This document shows positions 18,395 to 26,506 of a stretch of 64,000 nucleotides of DNA, piece after piece. Position 1 is the stretch's first letter. Each line of letters opens with the position of its first letter. The translations under genes were made by a program, and so were the position numbers. This DNA comes from Sulfobacillus thermotolerans (GTDB lineage Bacteria > Bacillota > Sulfobacillia > Sulfobacillales > Sulfobacillaceae). The stretch is from contig CP019454.1 of the NCBI GenBank assembly GCA_002951815.1, positions 744,001 to 808,000 of the forward strand, read 5' to 3'. The notes under the pieces were generated by a model. The model saw nothing but the letters and a program-made list of their open reading frames with translations, was not told the DNA's origin and searched no databases.

Positions 18395-19516
18395 ATGGCG
18401 AAACGTGACTACTATGAAGTGTTGGGCGTGAGCCGTAATGCGAGTCCTGACGAAATAAAAAGGGCTTTTCGCAAATTAGCGGCCAAATACCATCCCGATG
18501 CCAATCCAGGAGATAGTAGCGCTGAAGAGCGTTTCAAGGAAATTAATGAAGCGTACCAGGTGTTGCAAGACCCCGAGAAGCGCGCCCGTTACGATCAGTT
18601 CGGTGCGGATGGGCCGCAAGCGGGGAATCCGTTTGGGGGCCAAGACTTCGGCTTTGGTGGCTTTGGAGACATTTTTGATATATTTTTTGGGCAGGGTGGC
18701 GGTCAAGGGCGCCGGGGAGGTCCGGAAAAAGGTCCTGACTTGCGCTATGATCTGACGTTGACTTTAGAAGAGGTGTTGGCGGGTTCTTCTAAAGACATTA
18801 AAGTGACGCGTGACGAAGTGTGTCCTCACTGTCATGGCAACCAAGCCGAGCCGGGTACCCGTTTAGAAATGTGTTCGACGTGTCATGGCAGTGGGCAGGT
18901 TGAACGCATTCGGGAAAGCTTTTTGGGCCGCATTCGTCAGGTGGAAACCTGTCCAAAATGTCACGGGTCCGGACGGATTATTCCTGTTCCATGTAAAGAA
19001 TGCCATGGTCGAGGGCAAGTACGCGTCGACAAAAGTTTGAGTGTAACGGTACCCCCAGGCGTTGATGAAGGCACTCGATTGCGAGTGGCGGGTGAAGGAG
19101 GCGCCGGACAACACGGAGGCCCATCTGGCGACTTAATTGTGTTTATCCACATCAAACCGCACGAACGTTTCACACGAGACGGGGATGACTTGTGGGTGGA
19201 GCAGCCAATTACGTTCGCTCAGGCGGCCTTAGGAGCTGTAATTAAAGTGGCCACCTTGGATGGGGAGGAAACGCTGCATATTCCGGCAGGGACTCAGACG
19301 GGATCCGTGTTCAAGCTGAGTCGGCATGGGTTGCCGCGGATTGGCAGCAGCACCATTCACGGCTCATTGAATGTGCGTGTAAAGGTTGTGGTTCCCACCT
19401 CGCTGACCGCGAAAGAGCGGGAGATTCTTCACATGTGGGCGGAAATGCGAAAAGAAGAGGTTGCCCATGAGGACAAGAGTATTTTCCGCAAGGTGAAAGA
19501 TGCCCTGGGCCGGTAA
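18395..19516 (+). CDS. dnaJ: Chaperone protein DnaJ
   Basis: The 373-residue type I DnaJ has the J domain with the HPD triad (KYHPDAN, about 32-38), a Gly/Phe-rich linker, four zinc-finger repeats ([31 protein letters not shown]; about 147-208) and the C-terminal client-binding domains. It delivers substrates to DnaK and stimulates its ATPase. The ribosome site GAGGAGG lies upstream of the ATG. Its last codons overlap the likely start of prmA. Confidence 0.97.
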   Translation: MAKRDYYEVLGVSRNASPDEIKRAFRKLAAKYHPDANPGDSSAEERFKEINEAYQVLQDPEKRARYDQFGADGPQAGNPFGGQDFGFGGFGDIFDIFFGQGGGQGRRGGPEKGPDLRYDLTLTLEEVLAGSSKDIKVTRDEVCPHCHGNQAEPGTRLEMCSTCHGSGQVERIRESFLGRIRQVETCPKCHGSGRIIPVPCKECHGRGQVRVDKSLSVTVPPGVDEGTRLRVAGEGGAGQHGGPSGDLIVFIHIKPHERFTRDGDDLWVEQPITFAQAALGAVIKVATLDGEETLHIPAGTQTGSVFKLSRHGLPRIGSSTIHGSLNVRVKVVVPTSLTAKEREILHMWAEMRKEEVAHEDKSIFRKVKDALGR

Positions 19517-20405
19517 TTCCATTCAGCCCCTCAATTATATGGCCGTGACATGCACTGTGCCTGCTGAGGCGGTTGAGGAGACGGTTCAGATCTTCTTGTC
19601 ATGGACTGGAGCAGGGGTCGAGTGGGACGATGGCTCGCCAGCCCAAGCGCCCTACACGGATATTCCTTTGGCGCCTGGTGAGCCGTTTGTCCGCGCTTAT
19701 TTTCCTTTGGATGCCAGCTGGCCCTCTAACCAAGCTCGCATTGCGGCCGAAGCGCGCAGCAAGGGCTGGGAGGTGTCCTACCGGGAAATTTTGACGGAAG
19801 ACTGGGAAAATAGCTGGAAGCAATACTACCAGCCGATCTCCTTACCCGAAGGGTACCAGATCGTTCCCGCTTGGAGTGACGCTGTAACCGACGATTCTCG
19901 CCATCAGATTGTTTTAGATCCGGCGATGGCCTTTGGTACGGGCGATCATCCTACCACCTTAATGTGCTTAGAGCAAATAATCCGAGTCGCACCTGTGGGG
20001 CAGCGTGTTTTGGATTTGGGGGCGGGGTCGGGAATTTTAGCGATTTTAGCTGCACGCATGGGCGCTAAGCGCGTCGTGGCCGTTGAACCGGATCCCGTGG
20101 CGTTCCGTGCCCTGAAAGAGAACGTGGACCGCAACGCAGTCGCGGCGACCTTAATTTTGGGGACCTTAGCGGATGTACCACACCGCGAGGTCTTTGATCT
20201 TGCTTTGCTCAACTTAATTGCCGATATCATTATTCCCGAATGGCCGCATTTGGTTCCCTATTTGGCACAGGGGGCCCAAAGCATCTTGTCTGGTATTTTA
20301 AGCGAGCGCACTGATGAGGTGGCCCAGGTCGTAAGGCAATCCGGGTTTCAAGTCCAATCGGTGCAGCATCGTCAAGGGTGGGCGATGATGGTGGTGAGGC
20401 GATGA
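19500..20405 (+). CDS. prmA: Ribosomal protein L11 methyltransferase
   Basis: The 301-residue protein has the class I SAM-binding motif [21 protein letters not shown] in two pieces (about 166-186), the PrmA-type lead [14 protein letters not shown] and the LLNLIAD motif. PrmA methylates ribosomal protein L11. Start 19500 overlaps the dnaJ end and has AAGGTGA just upstream; ATG 19539 is an alternative without a site. The rsmE start overlaps its stop as ATGA. Confidence 0.92.
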   Translation: MPWAGNSIQPLNYMAVTCTVPAEAVEETVQIFLSWTGAGVEWDDGSPAQAPYTDIPLAPGEPFVRAYFPLDASWPSNQARIAAEARSKGWEVSYREILTEDWENSWKQYYQPISLPEGYQIVPAWSDAVTDDSRHQIVLDPAMAFGTGDHPTTLMCLEQIIRVAPVGQRVLDLGAGSGILAILAARMGAKRVVAVEPDPVAFRALKENVDRNAVAATLILGTLADVPHREVFDLALLNLIADIIIPEWPHLVPYLAQGAQSILSGILSERTDEVAQVVRQSGFQVQSVQHRQGWAMMVVRR

Positions 20406-21130
20406 TTCGCATCGTTGTAGAACCTTCGCAGATTCAAGGGCACGAATGCATGCTGACACCACCGCAGCAACACTATTTATTTCGGGTGATGCGCGTAAGA
20501 CCAGGACAATTGGTGGAAGCGTTGGTCAGTGGAGCCCGGTTATATGAGTGTAAGGTGGAGCCAGACTCACAGACCTTGACCATTCAGAACGTGGACGAGG
20601 TGCACGTGCCTATTGCCATTACCTTAGCTCAGGCGCTGATCAAACGCGATCTTTTTGCCCAAATTGTTGAAAAGGGCACAGAAGCAGGCATTTCTCGGTT
20701 CATCCCGGTGGTGACAGAACGAAGCATTGTGCGCGACGTCTCACCTGCAAAACAGCAACGATGGCAAATTATTGCCCAGGAAGCGACGGAACAGTCTCGG
20801 CAAACACGAGTTCCCCAGATTGAACCCGTCACGTCGTTTAAAGCACTGCCTACCATGCCCGGGCATGTCAAATGCGTTTTACATCCTGAAGGGCCGAACA
20901 TTCTGGAGTGGCTACTGGAGGAGCGTCCTCACGGCTCCGAGTGGATGTTGGTGGCTGGGCCCGAGGGGGGTCTTTCCGACTCCGAAGTGGCGATGTTGCA
21001 AGAGGCACAATACGTTGCGGTATCGTTAGGCCCTTTCATTTACCGGGCAGAGAACGCGGGCGTGATAGCTGCTGGGATTTTGACAGCGTGGGCGTCCTCA
21101 CGGCTTTCCTCGGTTGGTGACCTTTTCTAG
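20402..21130 (+). CDS. rsmE: 16S rRNA (uracil-1498-N3)-methyltransferase
   Basis: The 242-residue SPOUT-class protein has the N-terminal PUA-like part (HYLFRVMRVRPG) and the knotted SAM-binding C-terminus with GPEGGLSDSEV and SLGPFIYRAENAGV, both RsmE signatures. It methylates U1498 in the 30S decoding region. The ATG overlaps the prmA stop. It closes the hrcA-grpE-dnaJ-prmA-rsmE run; mtaB, often next in Bacillus, is not present. Confidence 0.95.
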   Translation: MIRIVVEPSQIQGHECMLTPPQQHYLFRVMRVRPGQLVEALVSGARLYECKVEPDSQTLTIQNVDEVHVPIAITLAQALIKRDLFAQIVEKGTEAGISRFIPVVTERSIVRDVSPAKQQRWQIIAQEATEQSRQTRVPQIEPVTSFKALPTMPGHVKCVLHPEGPNILEWLLEERPHGSEWMLVAGPEGGLSDSEVAMLQEAQYVAVSLGPFIYRAENAGVIAAGILTAWASSRLSSVGDLF

Positions 21131-21175
21131 GATTCTTGCCCGATCTTTCGGCCATGCTATAGGCAGGAGGTCGAG

Positions 21176-21328
21176 ATGATGGGCAAAGTTGTGGAGTTAA
21201 AGTTTTGTGATATCTGTCATAAACCAGTGGTGAAACGGGAGGCGACCTCCATGTCCACCGGCTTTTTGGAGAGCACCCTCTGCAAAGAGTGCTTATCAAA
21301 GTATGGGCACTTGTACCGTCCATGGTAA
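21176..21328 (+). CDS. Small zinc-ribbon protein, function unknown
   Basis: A 50-residue frame with AGGAGG 5 bases before the ATG encodes two CxxC knuckles, FCDIC near residue 11 and LCKEC near residue 36, spaced like a treble-clef or zinc-ribbon domain. I do not recognise a named family. It follows rsmE by 45 bases and may be the last gene of that operon. The good ribosome site and paired Cys motifs argue that it is real. Confidence 0.65.
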   Translation: MMGKVVELKFCDICHKPVVKREATSMSTGFLESTLCKECLSKYGHLYRPW

Positions 21329-21364
21329 GGTAGGATTTCAGACAAAAGACATAGCAATCAGGGT

Positions 21365-21394
21365 TTGACACACTTTTCCCTCGACACATATAAT
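21365..21394 (+). promoter_or_regulatory. Strong sigma-A promoter of rpsU
   Basis: TTGACA (21365-21370) and a perfect TATAAT (21389-21394), 18 bases apart, lie 48 bases before the rpsU start. The leader between them contains a short ACCCG-TT-CGGGT hairpin. Confidence 0.88.
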
Positions 21395-21441
21395 AAAGAG
21401 AAGCGTACCCCGACCCGTTCGGGTGGAGGGGAGGGAGAACT

Positions 21442-21618
21442 ATGTCAGAGGTAAAAGTCGGTAAAAACGAAAGCTTGGACAGCGCACTGCGGCGGTTTAA
21501 GAGACAGATCCAAAAGGCGGGCGTCCTTGCGGAAGCGCGTAAACACGAGCATTATGAGAAGCCGAGTGTCCGTCGCAAGAAGAAATCCGAAGCCGCGCGC
21601 AAAAAGCGTGCGAAATAA
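21442..21618 (+). CDS. rpsU: 30S ribosomal protein S21
   Basis: The 58-residue protein has the S21 core [18 protein letters not shown] and a C-terminal tail of Lys/Arg runs. S21 sits near the anti-Shine-Dalgarno end of 16S rRNA. The start follows GGAGGGGAGGG. The pairing with yqeY directly downstream is the standard Firmicute arrangement. Confidence 0.96.
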   Translation: MSEVKVGKNESLDSALRRFKRQIQKAGVLAEARKHEHYEKPSVRRKKKSEAARKKRAK

Positions 21619-21643
21619 TTATGGTTTTTAAGGGGGTTCTCCC

Positions 21644-22093
21644 TTGACTCTCCGAGAGCGGCTGAATGATGACTTGAAGACGGCGATGCGGGCAAAAGAT
21701 AGTGTGCGTCTGTCTGTGATTCGTGCCGTAAAGGCGGGAATTTTGGCTCAAGAAACGCGCAGTGAACGCATTACCCTGGATGACGATGGCATCTTGCAGG
21801 TCATTGTGAAAGAAATTAAAGAGCGCAAAGAGGCCAACGAAGAGTTTCAGCGCGCAGGCCGCAGTGATTTAGTGGAGAAAAATGAGAAAGATATTGCTAT
21901 TCTCAGTGAGTATCTGCCAACACCATTGACAGAAACGGCGCTGACTGAACTGATTGTCGCAGCGATTCAAGAGACCGGAGCCCAAGGCCCCAAAGATATG
22001 GGAAAGGTCATGAATTTGATCAATCCTAAAATTCGTGGTCGGGCCGATGGTCGGCATGTTGCGGAGTTAGTTAAAGCGCAACTACAGGTTTAA
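21644..22093 (+). CDS. yqeY: YqeY/GatB-tail-like protein
   Basis: The 149-residue protein matches the YqeY family throughout: LRERLNDDLKTAMRAKDSVRLSVIR near the start (given in two parts here) and KDMGKVMNLINPKIRGRADG near the end. The family resembles the tail domain of the tRNA amidotransferase GatB and probably binds tRNA; its cellular role is not settled. It starts with TTG behind AAGGGGG and forms an operon with rpsU. A strong terminator follows, inside the next open frame. Confidence 0.92.
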   Translation: MTLRERLNDDLKTAMRAKDSVRLSVIRAVKAGILAQETRSERITLDDDGILQVIVKEIKERKEANEEFQRAGRSDLVEKNEKDIAILSEYLPTPLTETALTELIVAAIQETGAQGPKDMGKVMNLINPKIRGRADGRHVAELVKAQLQV

Positions 22094-22094
22094 G

Positions 22095-23114
22095 ATGCGT
22101 AAAGGCTGGGCTTTTAGACCCTTTTGGATCAGGTTGTCCAAAAGGGTCTTTTTGTTGTTTTTAACTCTCGTATTAGCAGGATGTGGTCCACTCTCCTATC
22201 CGCCCCATTTGGCGGTCGCATTTGCTAAGAATATAGGTCATAACCGTGAGGATTTGTGGGTGGGCCAATTTAGCGCGCAAGGTCATTTGCGCGGCCCGCT
22301 GTGGAATTTGGGAGCCCTGGGGTTAGTTGCCCAAGAAGAAATTATGACGGCCCATGGTGGTACCTTGTGGGTGACGACCGGCTATGCGATTTGGGCTATG
22401 ACACCGGGCCGCCAACCCCATGTCGCAGTCCGTGCGCCCAAAGGGATGACGCTGTTAGCCGTTTCGTATCTTGGAGGTCACCTATGGGTTGTAGCGGAGC
22501 GACTTAACGCCTTGCATGTTCGCATTTATGAATGGAACCACGGCCTGAGGTTACGCACGAGAACGCCTTTAGCGATTACCACGTTGGTATCGGCACCGGG
22601 CGGCACTGTTGCGGTGTTAAGTGCCGACCCCAATCACGCTACGATTACTCGCATAGGTGCTCACGTTCTCCAACATTGGACGGTTGATAGTCCGCCGCAA
22701 GGAACGTTGGCCTTTGGCCAAGCTCGCGGTTATCTTCCAGTCACGTCGGGATTGCGGGGATTTGATATGGTAACCATCCCGGCGAACCGTGGTAGGATTT
22801 TTAAACGATACCCCTATCCTAGTGTATGGCGTGCGGTGATTGCCGTGATGCCCACTAATCCGCCTTATGGGTTGACGGTTAAAGGCATTGTGCCACTGAG
22901 AGCGGGACAAGCCCAGTGGAAGAATCAAAAGCCATGGCCGCATCCCTTGCAAGCGACTATGACGACGGATGGTACTGGGCCTGGATGGGCTCTGATTGTG
23001 GATGGGCCAAGTCAAGGCTTCTGGTTTAATGCACAAAAGGACCAATTTGGGCCGGCTTTCGTGGTTCAAGCCCCGGCAGGGGCCTTTGCTAGGGCTGTGA
23101 CACCCTGGCCTTAA
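22095..23114 (+). CDS. Putative lipoprotein of unknown function
   Basis: The 339-residue product has a basic N-terminus, a hydrophobic segment VFLLFLTLVLAGC and a lipobox LAGC with Cys at about 30, so it should be anchored outside the membrane. The mature part is rich in Trp, Gly and beta-strand-like stretches (VGQFSAQG, LWVTTGY, HLWVVAE) that could form a beta-propeller; no family is recognised. A strong intrinsic terminator lies within codons 8-20, which is odd (see findings). The gene follows yqeY by one base and is convergent with the radical SAM pair. Confidence 0.7.
   Translation: MRKGWAFRPFWIRLSKRVFLLFLTLVLAGCGPLSYPPHLAVAFAKNIGHNREDLWVGQFSAQGHLRGPLWNLGALGLVAQEEIMTAHGGTLWVTTGYAIWAMTPGRQPHVAVRAPKGMTLLAVSYLGGHLWVVAERLNALHVRIYEWNHGLRLRTRTPLAITTLVSAPGGTVAVLSADPNHATITRIGAHVLQHWTVDSPPQGTLAFGQARGYLPVTSGLRGFDMVTIPANRGRIFKRYPYPSVWRAVIAVMPTNPPYGLTVKGIVPLRAGQAQWKNQKPWPHPLQATMTTDGTGPGWALIVDGPSQGFWFNAQKDQFGPAFVVQAPAGAFARAVTPWP
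22116..22153 (+). terminator. Intrinsic terminator of rpsU-yqeY, inside the lipoprotein frame
   Basis: AGACCCTTTTGGA (22116-22128) pairs perfectly over 13 bp with TCCAAAAGGGTCT (22137-22149), with an 8-base loop and T-rich tail TTTTTGTTGTTTTT. It lies 23 bases after the yqeY stop and within the signal-peptide coding region of the next gene. Confidence 0.9.
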
Positions 23115-23116
23115 AA

Positions 23117-23803
23117 TTAAAGGTAACCGGGGTAGACGGGCAACGACGTCATGTCCGACGAGGGTACTGGGGGCAAGAAGGCATGTTGCGGCAGAGCCGC
23201 CATAGGTAAAGCCTTATGAGGCCCAAAATCATGAAGTATAATAGGTCTTTGCAGTGCGGTGGCGATATCCACCAGTTGAGAGAGTTCCTGATCCGGAATA
23301 TGAAGTAATTGTAAGCGGTCGTCGGCCGCCAACAAATATGCGGCAAGGTCCCATCCGATCGAAGGCTGGTCTAGCCATAAGGAGGCGTGCGGGTACAAAG
23401 AGGCGAGACGCAAGATGGCATGGCTGGCCGCCATGGCTCCGACTCCCGGCTTGCGGTACACGATCCAACGGCACCCAGGCATGGCGGTACAGATCGCAAG
23501 GTCGATTAAGGCAGGAGATCTGTCAGGGTTATTTGCGGGGATTTCTAACATAATGTCCATCTCAGGGTCTTCTAGTTTGCCCACTAACACACTGGCATTT
23601 GGCATGCGCCATGGTCCTTGAATGGGGGCCGCGGTATATGTCCATGAGGGACAGTCGAAGTCTTGAGGAAGCGGACTGCGGGTAAGGACGTGACCGTAGC
23701 CATTATGGCTGCGGACAAAGACAGAAATTTGGCGCAATGTGAAAGGCGTCACTGCGCTATGACTAACGTCGAGAACAGGAACCCATGATAAGGGACGAGC
23801 CAT
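23117..23803 (-). CDS. Unknown protein coupled to a radical SAM enzyme
   Basis: The 228-residue protein starts at an ATG that overlaps the stop of the radical SAM gene (TAATG) and has AAAGGAG 9 bases upstream, so the two are translated together. It resembles no family I can name. It has alternating hydrophobic strands and helices (LVGKLEDPEMDIMLEIPANN, IDLAICTAMPGCRWIVY), which could fit an alpha/beta barrel or Rossmann-like fold, but this is only an impression. There are only two Cys residues and no iron-sulfur motif. A shared pathway with the radical SAM enzyme is inferred from the coupling. Confidence 0.7.
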   Translation of the reverse strand: MARPLSWVPVLDVSHSAVTPFTLRQISVFVRSHNGYGHVLTRSPLPQDFDCPSWTYTAAPIQGPWRMPNASVLVGKLEDPEMDIMLEIPANNPDRSPALIDLAICTAMPGCRWIVYRKPGVGAMAASHAILRLASLYPHASLWLDQPSIGWDLAAYLLAADDRLQLLHIPDQELSQLVDIATALQRPIILHDFGPHKALPMAALPQHAFLPPVPSSDMTSLPVYPGYL

Positions 23804-24645
23804 TAACCAATCTCCTTTGCGGTGATATAGACATGATTTACACCATGATGATGCAAAAGCGTAAGGGCATCCTCGGATAATAGGGTGCGGTTCATCACAA
23901 TGTCCACATGTGGCCACTGCGTTCTAATGGCTTGGACTACCGCCAATAATTCGAGAAGGTGAGGAGGATCCCAATAGGCCATTGGGGAACTTGCCGTTCG
24001 CAAGGGTTTGATTTCAATCACGGACAAATCCCGAATCGCTTGCAAGGCGTGGAGATGGGATTGTATGAGCTCAGGGGTTATGCCGTGAAAGACAAGTAGC
24101 ATAGCACGTGACTGCAAACCAGACTCCATGGCCAATTGTTGAATGCTCAGCCACTCGGCCGACCGCAGACGATGGGCCGCGACCGTTTCCCGCCATTCAT
24201 CGACTAAGAGCTCTCCACCCCCAGGGCCTAGACTCGTAGCACCTGCCCACCGCAATTCATCGAGCATATCGCGCAAGGGGATTTTTTCCACGCGGTGAAA
24301 ATGCATGAGTTCAACCGCAGAAAAGGCCTGAATCGGAGCCCGACTTTGCGAAGAGATGTGACGGACTAATTGTACAAAGTAACTCCATGGCTCCCATACG
24401 GTGAGCCCCCCACGCACTTTAATGAGATCATAAGAGGCGGCGGATACGGCTTGTTGGATGTGATCGGGGCTAATGGCGGGACTCGCTGTATGATGTCCGA
24501 CCAAGGGGGCATACTGGCTGAAATCACAAAAAGCACATTGCATCCAGCATTGCCGTGTGGTCGTGATGCGAAGCACTCGGACCATATTCAGCGGTCTTGC
24601 TGGAGGCAAAAGGGGTTCCACTACGTAGCGAAGCAAAGTATCCAC
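23803..24645 (-). CDS. Radical SAM protein, MqnE/MqnC/CofH-like
   Basis: The product of about 280 residues has CWMQCAFC, the CxxxCxxC cluster motif, near residue 30. It also has a GGL motif, AFSAVELMHFHRV, LDELRWAGATSLGPGGGELL and a SAEWLSIQQLAMESGLQSRAMLL segment (last two in pieces). This series matches the aminofutalosine synthase MqnE, the cyclase MqnC and CofH, which act in menaquinone or F420 synthesis. Which reaction it performs is not clear; it is shorter than MqnE and no other mqn gene is present. I chose GTG 24645 because AAAGGCAGG lies upstream; a frame-start ATG at 24672 overlaps a possible operator. Confidence 0.75.
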   Translation of the reverse strand: MDTLLRYVVEPLLPPARPLNMVRVLRITTTRQCWMQCAFCDFSQYAPLVGHHTASPAISPDHIQQAVSAASYDLIKVRGGLTVWEPWSYFVQLVRHISSQSRAPIQAFSAVELMHFHRVEKIPLRDMLDELRWAGATSLGPGGGELLVDEWRETVAAHRLRSAEWLSIQQLAMESGLQSRAMLLVFHGITPELIQSHLHALQAIRDLSVIEIKPLRTASSPMAYWDPPHLLELLAVVQAIRTQWPHVDIVMNRTLLSEDALTLLHHHGVNHVYITAKEIG

Positions 24646-24673
24646 TATAATACATCCTGCCTTTCTAAACATG

Positions 24674-24689
24674 TGTAAACATGTTCACA
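24674..24689. promoter_or_regulatory. Rex-like inverted repeat upstream of the radical SAM operon
   Basis: TGTAAA-CATG-TTCACA differs at one base from the Rex core TGTGAA-N4-TTCACA and lies about 30 bases before the chosen start. The wider AACATG-N6-CATGTT repeat (24668-24685) could instead be the true operator. Confidence 0.35.
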
Positions 24690-24945
24690 TTCCTGAGTGT
24701 GCACTCAGCACATCGTCCTGCTGAGAAGCAGGATATAGCCCTAGCCGGGCAAGGAACCAGGCTAAAATATTTCGAGCGGAATTTTTGTCGCGATCCATCA
24801 CGAGCCCGCACTGGTCCGTTTCCACAACAGCATGTCCTGGCGATAGCCACACCCTGAGCAGTCTTTGGAGGTATAGCGTTCACTGATGAGAGCTATATTC
24901 GCCACGAGGACGTACGGTTCCTGCAAACTTCGCTTCTAATTCTTT
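24685..24945 (-). pseudogene. tnpB: C-terminal remnant of an IS605-type tnpB
   Basis: Minus-strand translation in two frames gives ISERYTSKDCSGCGYRQDM and, after a small deletion, CGLVMDRDKNSARNILAWF. These are the zinc-finger and last RuvC segment of TnpB. The second CxxC half is partly lost, a TAG cuts the 5' side near 24945 and no N-terminal domain is found. It is a different lineage from the IS607 tnpB at 7.1 kb. A 72-residue open frame over the same bases is a shadow of it. Confidence 0.8.
24693..24732 (-). repeat. Two hairpins at the end of the tnpB remnant
   Basis: CTGAGT-GTGC-ACTCAG (24693-24708) and CCTGCT-GAGA-AGCAGG (24717-24732) are perfect stem-loops at the 3' end of the dead tnpB. 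In IS200/IS605 elements such stem-loops form the right end and the omega RNA scaffold. Confidence 0.55.
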
Positions 24946-25003
24946 CATGGCTGCTCATATCTAGGCATAGCATGAATGAGAGAAGGGACAAGGAGGACAC
25001 CGT

Positions 25004-25285
25004 ATGAAAAAGGGGCGTGCCATGACACGAATAGCCCAGATGCTGGAGATCCCCCCTGAAGTTTTAGTCAATGTTTCCCGCATCGAGGTGGTCGGGCATC
25101 TTCAATTCCGCGTCGAAAATCACCGTGGTCTCGAAAAATATGCTCCAGATCAAGTGATTCTGCGTTTGGCGGACGGCCGTCTTATTGTCCAGGGTCAGGA
25201 TATGGTGATTGGCTGGATAGACCGCGGCGAAGTATTAGTTACGGGCCATGTGCGTTCGTTAGTGTTTCAGGAGGGCCGGCCGTGA
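25004..25285 (+). CDS. yqfC: Sporulation protein YqfC
   Basis: The 93-residue protein matches YqfC: EIPPEVLVNVSRIEVVG and a C-terminal VLVTGHVRSLVFQ. YqfC is a small sporulation protein of unknown mechanism, always next to yqfD. AGGAGG lies upstream of the ATG. The yqfD start overlaps its stop. It is the first gene of the long phoH-era block. Confidence 0.9.
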   Translation: MKKGRAMTRIAQMLEIPPEVLVNVSRIEVVGHLQFRVENHRGLEKYAPDQVILRLADGRLIVQGQDMVIGWIDRGEVLVTGHVRSLVFQEGRP

Positions 25286-26481
25286 TTGATTTCTTGTACC
25301 GTCTAGTATTTGGTTGGATTGAAATTACCTTGACAGGTCGCAATCCGGAAGAAGCCATTAGCCGTCTCGTTTTGGCCGGGCCTAGACTATGGAATGTACG
25401 GCAAACAGACAAAGGATACACATTTACTGTAAGTCTGCAAGGCATTGTGTGGTTGCGAAAGTCCGTTCGGGGCTATCATTGCCGCGTTCGTTTTGGGCGC
25501 CGAGGGGGACTGCCATTTAAGGTGCAAGCGCTCAAGCAACGTCCTTTTCTCGGAGTAGGTGCATTGACGGCGCTATTTCTCATCGTGTTTGCGACCAGCC
25601 GTATTTGGGTGATTGACGCGCCGGGCGCTAATATCAGTCATGAGGCTCAAGAACAGCTCGTGGCCGCAGCGGAGCAAGCAGGGGTACACATTGGCATGTT
25701 GCGTTCACGCATGAATCTCAATGCCGAACGCCAAAGGATGCAAAGAAGGCTTCCCCAATATGCGTGGATTGGCTTGTCGGTGCACGGGATGTTGGTGACG
25801 ATTCATGTGATTCCCTTGGTCAATCGTCCCCCGGATGCACTGCCATCCAAATTGGTTGCGGCGCGAGATGGCGTGGTGACCTCCGTGTTGGTCTTTATCG
25901 GAGATCCGGAAGTGGTAGCGGGAGAGCGCGTGCACAAAGGACAGACATTAATCAGTGGAGCGGTCAGTGCCCAGATTCCAGTGCAGCCGCCAGATGCCAA
26001 GCAGCCGATTACGGATGCCGTGAAAACGCCGGCAAAGGGCGACGTGTTTGCGGATGTGCGTTATGCCGCCACTTGGTGGCAGCCGTTTCGTTTTTGGGCC
26101 TTAAAGCCTACGGGTCGACGGTTTGAGCAAGATTTTCTAAAATTAGCGGATGGTGAGCCAATTTTGCTCAAAGGATATGGAGCGGTACCATTTCGCTATT
26201 ATTGGCGCCAGAAAATTGTCCAGCCGCTGCAATGGCGAGAGGTGACCCTTCCGGTTGAAGAGGTTAAAATCGTATATAATGAGTTGCAAAGGCGTCACCA
26301 GCTGTTATCGCGCAAACAAGCATTGGCGCGTGCTGTCGCAGAGGTGACGCAGCGCTTGCAGCATGAAGCGCACGGGGGAACCCGTGTGCGGGAGCAGCGC
26401 ATCGTACACTGGACCAAGCAGGGAGTTTCGGTTCATTTGATTTGGACAGTCAATCAAAATATTGCAGTGCCGCCAGCTTAA
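25282..26481 (+). CDS. yqfD: Sporulation protein YqfD
   Basis: The 399-residue protein has the YqfD layout: an N-terminal domain, one membrane segment at about 93-110 (FLGVGALTALFLIVFATSRIW, split) and a large outer part with the conserved VNRPPDALPSKLVAARDG-type loop. It is a mother-cell sporulation membrane protein of unclear role. It starts with GTG in a GTGA overlap with yqfC. phoH follows. Confidence 0.93.
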   Translation: MIDFLYRLVFGWIEITLTGRNPEEAISRLVLAGPRLWNVRQTDKGYTFTVSLQGIVWLRKSVRGYHCRVRFGRRGGLPFKVQALKQRPFLGVGALTALFLIVFATSRIWVIDAPGANISHEAQEQLVAAAEQAGVHIGMLRSRMNLNAERQRMQRRLPQYAWIGLSVHGMLVTIHVIPLVNRPPDALPSKLVAARDGVVTSVLVFIGDPEVVAGERVHKGQTLISGAVSAQIPVQPPDAKQPITDAVKTPAKGDVFADVRYAATWWQPFRFWALKPTGRRFEQDFLKLADGEPILLKGYGAVPFRYYWRQKIVQPLQWREVTLPVEEVKIVYNELQRRHQLLSRKQALARAVAEVTQRLQHEAHGGTRVREQRIVHWTKQGVSVHLIWTVNQNIAVPPA

Positions 26482-26506
26482 CAGCGGAACGCAAAGGGGG
26501 ACGCCA

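Noticed and set aside
24665-24883. 72-codon minus-strand open frame with several Cys
   Set aside because: It lies out of frame over the tnpB remnant; the real coding trace is in the two other frames.
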